Made by a program: the position numbers and the translations under genes | Notes under the pieces: generated by a model | The model's database searches: none | Told to the model about the DNA's origin: nothing | What the model saw: the letters and a program-made list of their open reading frames with translations, nothing else | NCBI GenBank assembly: GCA_037043455.1 | Contig: JAWPHD010000233.1 | Coordinates: forward strand, 62,001 to 126,000 | Source of the DNA: Cyrtodaria siliqua | Lineage: Eukaryota > Mollusca > Bivalvia > Adapedonta > Hiatellidae | Direction of reading: 5' to 3' | Length of the DNA stretch: 64,000 nt | In this document: positions 1-9,565 of the stretch, piece after piece | Layout: every line of letters begins with the position of its first letter | Numbering within the stretch: position 1 is the stretch's first letter

Positions 1-60
1 TTATTATAAAGATATTTGAGTGGATAAGCATGCATAACATAATAATCTGGCACAATGAAG

Positions 61-158
61 TTTTTTTCTTAGTTGCAATATAAAACAAAGTGTATGTTTC
101 GCGAGCCGTTGGTATTTTACAACATACACTTTGTTTTATATTGCAACTAAGAAAAAAA
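61..158. repeat. Perfect 38-bp inverted repeat (hairpin)
   Basis: Positions 61-98 are the exact reverse complement of 121-158, with a 22-base loop at 99-120. The arms are AT-rich and end in a T7/A7 run. I see no coding potential. An uninterrupted 38-bp arm could fold as a long RNA hairpin or be a recent foldback insertion; I cannot choose between these. Confidence 0.9.
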
Positions 159-603
159 GAGCAGTTGTTTTCAACAATGGATATTTCTTTGCTTGTTTTA
201 TACAGAAGTTGGATTCTGTGCTTCAGGGTTGTAATTGTGGGTATGTTTTTTGAGCATCTGCTGTAATATAAGTAATATTTTGTCTCTAAAAGGATGAGCT
301 GGATTAAGTTGCTTACATCTTTGTCATATGTTACAAAGATAAATGATTTTCCTTAAAGAGTAATTTGAATATCGATTGTGAGCAGCCAATCTTTAAGTTT
401 ACTTAGTGTATTTTTTTTTCTTTTCGATTTTTATATCTACTTTGCAACAAGATAAATCAGTGACACATATTAAATAACGCTAAATGAACACGTCAACCGT
501 GATGGTCTTCGTTACACGTGTTTATTTTACTATATATTAAAAAAAGCAGAGAAGACGTCAAACGCTGTCTGCAGAACTCCTAGGAACCCTCTTGAATATG
601 TGT
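159..603. other. Unannotated AT-rich intergenic DNA
   Basis: I see no convincing coding region, repeat or RNA gene here. Confidence 0.5.
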
Positions 604-690
604 ATGTATTATATATATATATATGTGTGTGTGTGTGCGCGCGCGCGCGCGCTTGTGTGTGTGTGCGTGTGTGTGTGTGCGTGTGTGAGA
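604..690. repeat. Compound TA/TG/CG dinucleotide microsatellite
   Basis: A run of alternating pyrimidine-purine dinucleotides: (TA)n, then (TG)n, then (CG)n around 638-652, then more (TG)n. Over 80 bases of nearly unbroken alternation is a classic Z-DNA-prone tract. The apparent ORF across it is low-complexity noise. Confidence 0.9.
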
Positions 691-698
691 AAATTGAC

Positions 699-932
699 TT
701 AGTGATGTGTGGCGGCCGTAAAAAGTTGCCCCGACTACAAATCAGTAGTGTTACTACATACTGTACTTACTGTACTTACTGATCCTTTCTGATCATCAAG
801 CCCAGTATGTGTGACTTTAAATTGGAATATCACTTAACACAGAATTGGCTTGAAGATCCCAAAGGATCAATAAATAATAACACTATTGCTTTGCAGTCGG
901 GGCGACTTTTTACGATCGCCACACAGCACTAA
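699..932. mobile_element. Palindromic MITE / foldback element (234 bp)
   Basis: The first bases (TTAGTG, TGTGTGGCG) reappear inverted at the right end (CGCCACACA, CACTAA). The arms stay alignable inward for about 50 bp at high identity and more loosely to near the centre at about 815, so nearly the whole element is one hairpin. The left arm carries a small internal duplication (CTGTACTTA twice) missing from the right arm. There is no ORF. Its superfamily is not assignable from this copy. Confidence 0.75.
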
Positions 933-1875
933 AGAAACGCTAGTGTGAATGTCAATAAATACTGAAATGGTGATCCCTTGGAAGCAACAAACACAAACAA
1001 GAGAGAAAAGTAGCAGACTCGGTTTTATTGAGTCTATTCATGAGTCTATAATGCCGCCACCATTTACTACACACAAAATGTGCATATTGTTGCAGGTTGG
1101 GTCACTCGAAATGTAGATTTTAAGGAAATGTTATTCAGCAATTATATATTTGTTTTCATCAAATTTTTCTTCTCTTACATATGCCATTAAACATGTAATG
1201 AATAGAATAGATAATTTCAAATCCAATAGGTACACACATGCTAGTATAATAATGACAGACAGTGATATGTCAAAACATAAATAGCAATAATACAAACTTG
1301 CATTATCTCACAAAAAATAATATGAATTTTTATCGTGTAGAAGGTGTTCACTATATACCAAGAATATCTTGCGAACTTTATTAAACACCTACTCAAAGGT
1401 TTTACATGTGAATGCATATATAAACTCATCCGCACATACGCACACTTACAGCCTTATATACAGTATACATTACGTATAAGGGAAAGTATGTTTTTCATTA
1501 TGTTCATAATTTATCTTAAGTTTGACAAAATACATGCCTAGCTTCACATGTGATCATCTCACCAATTTAACATTTGGAAATATCTTAATGCTTCCTAATT
1601 TGTTAGAGGATATAGCATATAGCCTGGCGAGGAATTCTTTATTTACACTGTCCCAAATACTTTTAAAGGATTTTCAATCAATTGTCTGTGCCGCTCGTAA
1701 CTAAGGAAGGTCCAAATTATTGTTTTAATCTTTGCTAGGCATACCATTCTAAAGATGACGATGTGTATTTTTATATAATTATAATGTCATTATTTAATAC
1801 ATTTTACTGATTTTATTGGTTAAAATATGTTGTCGTACTTCGATAAACTTTAATAAACAAAAGTAGGCGGTATAA
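933..1875. other. Unannotated AT-rich intergenic DNA
   Basis: Short ORFs of 60-65 codons occur on both strands but have no recognisable motifs. I see nothing supportable in this stretch. Confidence 0.5.
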
Positions 1876-2620
1876 AACTCGAACAGGAAATGCAGCCGTC
1901 ACAGAACACAGTCAACCAAAAACACGCATTAAAACAGGAAACGTAGCTTTCACATAACACAGTCAACCAAAAACACGCATTAATACAGGAAATGTAACTT
2001 TCACAAAACACAGTCAACCAAAAACACGCATTAAAACAGGAAATGTAGCTTTCACAGAACACAGTCAACCAAAAACACGCATTAAAACAGGAAATGTAGC
2101 TTTCACAGAACACAGTCAACCAAAACACGCATTAAAACAGGAAATGTAGCTTTCACAGAACACAGTCAACCAAAAACACGCATTAAAACAGGAAATGTAG
2201 CTTTCACAGAACACAGTCAACCAAAAACACGCATTAAAACAGGAAATGTAGCTTTCACAGAACACAGTCAACCAAAAACACGCATTAAAACAGGAAATGT
2301 AGCTTTCACATAACACAGTCAACCAAAACACGCATTAAAACAGGAAATGTATCTTTCACATAACACAGTCAACCAAAAACACGCATTAAAACAGGAAATG
2401 TAGCTTTCACAGAACAAAGTCAACCAAAAACACGCATTATAACAGGAAATGCAGCTTTCACAGAACACAGTCAACCAAAAACACGCATTAAAACAAAACA
2501 GGAAATGTAACTTTCACAGAACACCGTCAACTAAAAACACGCTTTAAACCAAACACAAATTACGATGTTAATAAGCAAGGCGTGTGGCATCACAAACACA
2601 AACGGATGCGCAATGCGCAA
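1876..2620 (-). mobile_element. Antisense Naiad-like PLE 3' tail, expanded by a 51-bp array
   Basis: Read on the minus strand, this begins with sequence matching the 3' UTR of the Naiad-like copies and ends in their typical 3' terminus (CCTGTTCGAG). The segment around 2570-2610 (ATGTTAATAA then GGCATCACAAACACAAA) matches the equivalent antisense tail near 50130-50170. The part between these is single-copy in other tails but is tandemly amplified here. No RT coding sequence is attached, so this is a truncated fragment. Confidence 0.7.
1884..2550. repeat. 51-bp tandem array, about 13 copies
   Basis: The unit contains CACAGTCAACCAAAAACACG and CAGGAAATGTAGCTTTCACA and repeats about every 51 bp. 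The central copies (about 2030-2330) are nearly identical, and the edge copies diverge more. 51 is a multiple of three, so long repetitive reading frames appear on the minus strand; these are by-products. The monomer aligns to the last 60 or so bases of the Naiad-like 3' UTR, best to 18279-18345. Confidence 0.9.
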
Positions 2621-2724
2621 TGCTTATTTTCCTAACGTTGCAAAAATTACAGTGATATATCGTTTAATATAACGAGATATTTTAAACTAGGCTATATAGT
2701 GCAGGTGAATTAGAATCATTGTTA

Positions 2725-2790
2725 ATAAATAAGCCACTGAGGAAGGCCGCAAGGCCGAAAGCTACGGCATAAATATATACAAATACAACA
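2725..2790 (+). other. PLE 5' region with hammerhead-like motif
   Basis: At 2737-2770 there is CTGAGGA, a GGCC-GCAA-GGCC stem with GNRA loop, GAAA, then a short GC-TACG-GC hairpin. This order resembles the minimal hammerhead ribozyme cores known from the pseudo-LTRs of Penelope-like elements. Departures: an extra A between the CTGAGGA box and stem II, an A before the expected U at the cleavage position, and no clear stem I. It lies about 110 bp upstream of a PLE coding remnant. Confidence 0.35.
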
Positions 2791-2878
2791 GATGAAACAT
2801 ACAGACGGACATACATGATCATGGGCTACGGAAGCGGAAGTCGATGTAGCCTCCAGTGTTTATAAGGTAAACATTTAC

Positions 2879-4615
2879 GTGTATAATTGTACTGATATTA
2901 ACTCTGAGTTACTACAATTTCCGTTTGAGAAGGACAATTCGCAGTTTGATAAATTCATTTGTAAGAAACTTAATAATCAGCACTTTGATGTATTGCGCAT
3001 GAGAAAGAGGCCCGAGAAGGTTGGACATTTACAGTCGTCTATACGTGATCAGTTATGTATGTCTGGTACCACATACCAAGCAAAGACTGACCAGCTTCTA
3101 GCTAAACCTGCAATTCCAGGAACTCACTGTATTGCCGATTCGAACACTCATAGTACAGTTGTTACCAATATTTCTTCGAAATTACTATCTCCATCGCAAA
3201 TTTCGTTGTTATCAAAGGCACTTAAGTTTTTACCAGAAGGAACATAGATAAGGGAAGACTTATAGCAGATCTCAGAGCATGGGAGAGACGCTTGGATGAA
3301 TATAACAAATTCAAGAATAGATCGACATGGACACCTACTTCCGGAAGAGACAAGTGGCTTGACGCGTACATTAAAAGTGTTAAGGATGATATTATCAATG
3401 GCTTAAAGAGAAACTTCAAAATGAATGTCACACAGAGAGAGGTACAGGCAATGAGACGCCTCGATTGTTATTCGCCCGGCAGATAAGGGTTTCGGTATAG
3501 TCGTCATGGATACTAATAAAGACGTAGACATGCTTCAGAAGGAAATGTCCAACAGTGACACATATTCAGAGGTCACTGATGACAAAACGCGAACAATAGA
3601 GAATAAGGTCAATACATTAGCTACTGAAATGTACAAAAAATGTTCTATAACAAACGACATGAAAGGATACCTTACGACATCTGGGGTTACTTCCGGTAAG
3701 CTTCAAGGCAACCCGAAACTACACAAGCAATGCATGCCAATAAGGAAGTTAGTAAATGGAAGAAACCATCCTACAGAAAAATGGCAGAGGTAGTGGAGGA
3801 GGACCTAGGAGAACATGTTACATCCTTACAAACTTATATTAAAGACACCACGGACTTTCTCAAGAAGTTAAGTGACATTACTCAGCCCTTACCAAGCAAT
3901 ACAAGTATCTTCAGCCTAGATGCTGAAACCCTTTACCCAAGTGTACCGAGGAAAGAGGCTAGATGCGCACTCGAACAGGCTTTTAACCAACGCTCAAATA
4001 AGTCAATCCCCACAGAGGATGTACTAAGAATGATGGACACTGTTCTTGAAAATGATAATATCTCCTTCGGTGATAAGCGATATGTGCAAAATGAAGGAAC
4101 CGCCATTGGGTCTCACCTAGGAATGAATTACGCATGAACCTACCTCGGCGAGTGGGAGTCAGTACTTTTTAGGCGGACGAACAAAGCCCTTCTTGCTTAT
4201 TTCCGGTTTGTGGATGACGTCTGGGGATTATGGACGCACGGTATAGAGTCACTGCGTGACTTCCATTCATTAGGCAACCAAATACATCCAAGGATCAAGC
4301 TGGAGCTCAGATTTTCTGCTGATCACCTTGAGTTCCTAGACGTTCACACCAGCATCGTTAATGGGGTAATCAGTACTGATCTTTTCACCAAGCCTACAGA
4401 CAAGCACTTATACCTCCACTGAGTCTACGAAGAAGGCCATACCATATTGCCTTGGAGTCCGGGTAAAGCGTATATGCTCCGATGGAGGAGGGTACCAAAC
4501 ACACAGGAGTGAAATCAGAGCGCAGCTACAAAGACGGGGATATGATGGAAGCTTCGTGGAGAGAGAGCTAAAGAAGGTCGATAACAAACAGCGGGAAGAT
4601 CTTCTTCAATAAAAC
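2879..4615 (+). pseudogene. Penelope-like element reverse transcriptase (broken)
   Basis: This is the remnant of a PLE polyprotein spread over several frames. In order I can read: an N-terminal region (2879-3247); a linker (3292-3486); IVIRPADKG across a frameshift near 3465; PKLHK followed by NGR.HPTEK (about 3710-3780); a finger/palm stretch with FSLDAETLYPSVPR (3910-3950); GTAIGS.LGMNYA (about 4095-4137); the catalytic FRFVDDVWGLW (about 4204-4236, aspartates present); FLDVH and DLFTKPTDKHLYLH (4330-4420); and a thumb-like basic tail to a stop near 4609. PKLHK and the TKPTD.H thumb are hallmarks of PLE RT. There are frame breaks near 3245, 3465 and 3785 and a stop at 4135-4137, so no functional protein is expected. 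No endonuclease is attached on its C-terminal side that can clearly be assigned to it. Confidence 0.8.
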
Positions 4616-4654
4616 AGCGATAAGCAAGCATCTACAGAGGTGCCACTAGGTGAC

Positions 4655-4912
4655 AAAACAATATGCGTAGGAGAAACAGAAAGCAGTTTGACAGAACGCA
4701 TAACCGAGCACCTACGTGATGTAAGATTGCAGGCAAAAACCCCTTATAAAATAAACAATTTGAAGGTCACAGTGAAAATGGTTTGCGTGTAACAATATTA
4801 CAAAGAGTGTTTCATGAAGGTCGGGTATATAGACACTGATTAGAAGATTTTTGGATAAGAAAGCTTGATACTGAAGTACCTTTTGGGTGTAATGTAAAGT
4901 TGTAGTGATACT
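4655..4912 (+). pseudogene. GIY-YIG endonuclease remnant, Naiad-like copy A
   Basis: Two pieces in shifted frames resemble a GIY-YIG nuclease: CVGET followed by SLTERITEHLRDVRLQA (about 4662-4735), then after a small frameshift a stretch with VTILQRVFHEGR, one in-frame stop, and EDFWIRKLDTEVPFGCN (about 4845-4905). The GET...R..EHL and the later WI.KL.T..P.G.N motifs fit the middle and end of the fold. It sits upstream of the RT of copy A, the permuted EN-RT order of the Naiad/Chlamys branch of PLEs. The alternative is a C-terminal EN of the preceding PLE; the FWIRKL-type ending favours the Naiad reading. Confidence 0.6.
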
Positions 4913-5099
4913 TTAGCATATTTTTGAACTCTTGTGAAGTGTGGCGACTTCGGAAAACGATGTTTAGTCGTTCTGGGCCATGAGAAACGACGTTACGTTG
5001 GACAGGAAGCGCACTTCCGTGGCGTCACTTATACGCAAAATGGACGTGAACTCTTTTTCTCTTAATAAAGGCCAAGGGGCCGACATATTGAGTAAAAGA

Positions 5100-6660
5100 G
5101 TAACATTATGAAGTTTTAATACTGCTGACCCTAACTCCCTTTCTACTTGGAAAAATACTATTTTCAGCATCATAGATACCCGTATTAACTTCTATACAGC
5201 TAACCCCTCCCTACATCCCCCTAGACCTAGGTTTTCATATTGTAATTTAAAAACGGATATCCAGGAATTTCATAATAAATTTGTTTTAGTTCCTGCTGAT
5301 AAAGCAGCTAATAATATAATTATTGTTTGACGCCTCCATTACGTCAATGTTTTATCTTAGGAATTCGGGAGTACTCAATCGTATACTCCAGAACAATCTA
5401 CTGAAAAAAATGTTGTTTCGACGCAAATCACTCAGTGCAAGACTGGATCACTCAGTGCAAGACTGGGATAGGAGAAAAGCAAAATAGACTTCCAAAAATG
5501 TACTGGATTCCCAAATTACACAAACAACCACATACAGCCCTTTTTATTTCCAATTTCAGTTCTTGCAATACTACAAATTTCTCCAAACGTTTAACATGTT
5601 TTCTTACTGCCGTTAAATAACACGTTAAACAATATTGTGCTAAAGCTTATGAAAACATTGGGATTAGTTTATTTTGTTTTTTTAAAAGTTCTTGATAACA
5701 TTTGCAATAAACGTCAAGCTTCATCTATAAGTACAAAATATGTGTCTACATTATATACAACTTTAGATTTGTTTTTATTTTGCTATGAAAGGGATTTCAT
5801 GTTGGGTCTTTCACCAGATACCCAGGCAGATGTTATTGAAGCTTTTAATGACACCTCTCGGTATCTGGATGAATGCTGAACATTGACAACCCTTTCTTTA
5901 AAACTATGGTTGATAATATTTATCCTAAAGAACTTCAGCTTAATAAAGCTAATATATCTGATAATAACGCTTCTTTTCTTGATTTAGATCTCTCGATTAA
6001 AATGGTCAAATAATTAGCAAAATCTATGACAAGAGAGATGATTTTAATTTTGACATTGTTAATTACCCCGACTTGGATGGAGATGTTCCCCGAGCAACTT
6101 CTTATGGGGTATATGTGTCTCAACTTATTCGTTTTTCAAGAGATTGTACTCGAGTTGAGGACTTTAATATTCGTAATATTTGTAAAACTAAAAAGCTACT
6201 CAATCAGGGTTACCGTTACCATAAACTTCGTAAAACTTTTGCAAAATTTTATTATCGTAACCCTGATCTTTTTTCCAAATATAAAAGTAACTTAAGGACT
6301 CTTCTGCGACAAGGACTATCACAACCTGACTTCTATGGTGATGTGATTTATAAACTTCGTAAGATTCTTGGTCATGATCACTTTTATACTAACTTTGTTG
6401 CTTCTTTCATTACTTCTCATGAACAGATTCAATAAAACCGAGTCTGCTGCTTTATTCTCTGAATTGTGTTTGTTGCTCTCAAAGGATCACCTTTATCAGT
6501 ATTTATTGTTAAAAAGTTTATCAAAAGAGGTTATGACCCTATCATTTTGCAACGTACTGCATGCTTGGTGGTGGACCCTTTTACAGTTCGCCACTATGCT
6601 TTCCTCTTTAATTGTACGATGACCGGACATGCTGTGGACCCTATGATGACGCCTACCTAA
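5100..6660 (+). pseudogene. Naiad-like PLE reverse transcriptase, copy A (broken)
   Basis: This is a degenerate RT from a retroelement with at least five relatives in the window. I read FVLVPADKAANNIIIV (about 5280-5325), MYWIPKLHKQP (about 5500-5530), a deletion that removes most of the palm core including the GIPMGTN motif, FCYERDFML (about 5780), TSRYLDE where the catalytic aspartates should be (5855-5880, broken by a frameshift), IYDKRDD (about 6023), YGVYVSQLIRFSRD (about 6100), GYRYHKLRKTFAKFYYRNPDL (about 6210-6270) and LSQPDFYGDVIYKLRKILGHD (about 6320-6380). The frame ends at 6658-6660. PKLHK places it among PLE-type RTs. Multiple frameshifts make it a relic. Copy B follows directly after its 3' UTR, the partial tandem arrangement typical of PLEs. 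Confidence 0.75.
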
Positions 6661-7145
6661 ATCCCATTGGGACGGTGGCGTTTGATGTTTGTTTATGATC
6701 TTTCCTGTCGTGCCATTAATGGTTTATTCTCTTTTTGCTCTGACTTCTGCCAAGTCATTGAGTGCCTTCATTATGGCTTTCTAGGCTATTGTTTTTTTGT
6801 ATTATATTTACACGAGCATATTGCCTATTGATGCTGACCTTGTTGGTTAGAATTAGATCATGGCGTGTATTTCTTTATTTACACTGTCCTGTTTTAATGG
6901 GATGACAGTAGGGTAAGTGTGAGGTTTGATGCACCCTAGAACCGGTTTAAACCCCCCAGTGACCTTTGTTGCCAGTGACCGTTCTAAGGCGGTAGCCCTG
7001 TTGTCAACCCTTTTGTGTTTGTGATTTTGCTTGCATTTTTTATTACTTTTGCCTTCCCGTTTGTTTGTCTGTTTGCGTGTTTGTTTTTATGTTTTGTGGT
7101 TGACTGTCGTCCTTGAATGCTGATTTCCCTGTCCGATATTTTTAC
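6661..7145 (+). other. Naiad-like 3' UTR / terminal tail, copy A
   Basis: Non-coding tail shared by all Naiad-like copies here. Landmarks in order: TTATTTACACTGTCCTG, GTAGGGTAAGTGTGAGG, TGCACCCTAGAACCGGTTTA, TGACCGTTCTAAGGCGGTAG, TTGTCAACCCTTTTGTGTTT, TGTGGTTGACTGTCGTCCTT and a CCTGTCCGAT end. Relatives occur at 17904-18345, 44460-44945, 50045-50480 (minus), 58620-58865 and 63130-63305. Two sub-segments of it correspond to the 82-bp and 51-bp satellite monomers. Confidence 0.8.
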
Positions 7146-7312
7146 CTGTCTTTACCACACAACCTTGTCAAAGACAAGCTTATTGCTCTCATTCAAAAAT
7201 CAAAAAAACTTTTTCTAGGGAAAATACTACATGTTTTCCCTGTAACAATATTAAAGCGTTTTTTACTAACAGCAGTTTGGACAATTACACAATGTGGACT
7301 TGCCATGACGTT
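7146..7312 (+). pseudogene. Naiad-like RT, copy B, upstream fragment
   Basis: Starts directly after the 3' end of copy A and encodes LPHNLVKDKLIALIQKS, matching LPHHLIEDKLIALIQ of copy D. It is followed by the region equivalent to the CNNIKAFFTN and MWTC stretch, in another frame. It is cut at about 7312 by the 3' end of a minus-strand LINE and resumes at about 16967. It is 5'-truncated (no endonuclease or PKLHK part). Confidence 0.75.
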
Positions 7313-7684
7313 TGAATGAATGAATGAATAGTGTTTTACGGCACGTCGATATATAAAAATAAAATTATTTACAATAAGGGATGATATGGTAGTAATATAA
7401 ACTATATATATAAATCAACAAATGCCCGAAGACGGGAATATGAAGAAGTAAATATATACAAGAACAGATTATAATGATTTATATAGTCTGACTTCCTTCA
7501 GGAAATCTAAAACAAGACTGAAATCTATAGTATCAAATAACTCGGTCATGGTATTAACATTGTAGTACCTTTGACTAGGATCAATGTCTACACATTCCAA
7601 CAAGATGTGTTCGACCGTTAACGGTGCAAAGCAGGGTATACATTCTGGTAATTGCTCACCTTGTAATAAACATGAATGAGTATA
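7313..7684 (-). pseudogene. LINE 3' end (RNase H-bearing non-LTR element), downstream part
   Basis: On the minus strand this encodes the end of a LINE ORF2: THSCLLQGE, then a PECIPCFAPLTVEHILLEC zinc-finger-like motif (C..C....EH....C), then a hydrophobic C-terminus ending with stop codons near 7490. The 3' UTR runs to a short (TTCA)n tail at about 7315-7328, which marks the 3' terminus. The reading frame continues from 16462 across the inserted LTR retrotransposon once one copy of the target duplication is ignored. The insertion therefore hit a LINE that was still open at this point. Confidence 0.8.
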
Positions 7685-7689
7685 ACGTG
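7685..7689. repeat. Target-site duplication ACGTG (left)
   Basis: The five bases ACGTG immediately left of the 3' LTR match 16457-16461 immediately right of the 5' LTR. Five bases is usual for Ty3/gypsy integration. Confidence 0.93.
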
Positions 7690-9281
7690 TGTCACAGGAT
7701 GACCTTAGTGGTTGGGCTAACTCAGGAAAGAATCAATGACGGTGAATGCATTAACATAAGTTTAATGCAACTTTTAAAATATGTTTAATATATATACAAT
7801 TATCTAAAAAAACAAGCGAATACACAAATGAGCTATGAAAAGAATGTTCTCCTGAACGTTTAAGACGTTCTTAGTATTGTTATAAATACTGAATGTCTAA
7901 GACACTAAAGAGTTGTTAAAGCTATTATAACAATGTTGATCTAGCGCGATAACTGTGATGCGCGAGAGCTCATGAAGATGATGATGCGCGAATTCAATGG
8001 ATGATTGTCATCAAATGCCTTCTGTAAGGGTTGATGACGCGATGCAATGATAGTTAATCTCCACTGAGATTGTGAATGATATTCCTCCAGTGAGGACTGG
8101 TAACGGGCCCACCTTGTGTCCCGGGGGTTGTCGTTAGTAAAACCTGGCTGCGCAGGTACGGGGACCGTCTCCACCGCTTGTAACGTTAGTCGTGGAAGCT
8201 TAGCTCCACTCCTGGATATCCAAACCTAGATGGCTTACTCCAACCCTGGATGGCTTATATCCTGGATGGCTTATATCCTGGATTATCCTGGATGGCTTAT
8301 ATCCTGGATGGCTTAGGCTGTAATTATACATACGTTTTAGATGTCGGTTGACAAACATAACAATCTTGCATAATTACCATTACCCAAACAAATCATTATT
8401 CAATCAATATATGCAAGCTGTACTAATGAGGAGTAGCAATGTATACATATTCTACAACGCCATATGTACGCTATGTACGTCGCTGTTAATCAATGCCCCT
8501 AATACATGTAATATAAACATGCTCAAATTACTCATATATTACACTCACTGAGTTATGCATGCACGCATTTATTCTTGTCACTCATCTCATTGTTACCTAA
8601 TGTTAACAATCGTGTATTACAATCACCGAGTTATACGCCAACGTTAATTAATGCACCTATTATCCACTGTTATCAAATTAATATTGTTTTACAATTAATG
8701 ATCAATTACAATAATTACATCTAATAAAGTAACTTCAAAATCATATGCTAGTCTAAAGTTATGTTTGAGAAACATCAATGCTAACCGGATGTCGTAACCG
8801 CCAAACAAGATGGCGCCGCCCACTGAATACAAATATACGACAAAAGTTTAATAAAACTACTAACCACATGTTGCCTGTGAAATTTGCCGTCCAATCTCTG
8901 TTCCAACAAAGTACTATCGATGATCCCGGCGATAGCTAGAAGACAATGGGTTTTATAGCAAACATTACGCCCAAATCATTATTTGCCCCGTTCAGTCCGT
9001 GACAAACGTGGCTAAATCTACAGTATTGAATCTACACTCGAGGCCCTTATACAATTTTGCCGTTTAAGGAAAATATACCTATACGTTTACATGCATTAGC
9101 ACAAAACTAAACTTATGACACGGCCTCTCTGGCGGCCACTTAAAATGTGCACGCTTTTACGTGTTACATGAATAGATCATGAATATTGTGAAATTGTTTC
9201 AACTCGAACAATAGATTTTGGGTGTAACCGATACAAGAGCTATATACGACCAGTACGCTCTACCCGTGACATTTTGTGACA
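7690..9281 (-). repeat. 3' LTR of the Gmr1-like element
   Basis: 1592 bp, essentially identical to 14865-16456 (constant offset 7175). At 8215-8312 it contains a run of 16-bp units (CCTGGATGGCTTATAT and variants). A 77-codon minus-strand ORF (7941-8174) is present in both LTRs, but I see no known domain in it. Confidence 0.93.
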
Positions 9282-9296
9282 ACATCTCCCCACTTA
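9282..9296 (-). other. Polypurine tract
   Basis: On the minus strand AAGTGGGGAGATGT abuts the first base of the 3' LTR. A G-rich purine run here is the expected plus-strand primer. Confidence 0.75.
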
Positions 9297-9565
9297 AAGA
9301 AAGTGCTACACTTTTAAAATTCAACAAAATGATAATTAATATTTACACGTTAAGAAACTATCAATTCTTCTGAGCAAACGAGCGACAACACGTACAAGCT
9401 GATCGCTCAATCGCTTGAGTATGTTAACTATTACCACTGCAGTTATAACCTCACTATAACATGTAATTACAATTTCAACACTATTCTACAATTGTACACT
9501 ACCCTGTCGTAACATATACTACTATTGTACAATACACTGCAATACACTATTGTATTAACCGGTCA

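Noticed and set aside
1850..2331. ORFs of repeated CFWLTVFCESYISCFNA
   Set aside because: The 51-bp monomer is 17 codons long, so any stop-free frame stays open. It corresponds to a non-coding retroelement tail, not a repeat protein.
7941..8174. 77-codon minus-strand ORF present in both LTRs as an accessory gene
   Set aside because: The two copies are identical only because the LTRs are. No domain or codon signal supports translation.
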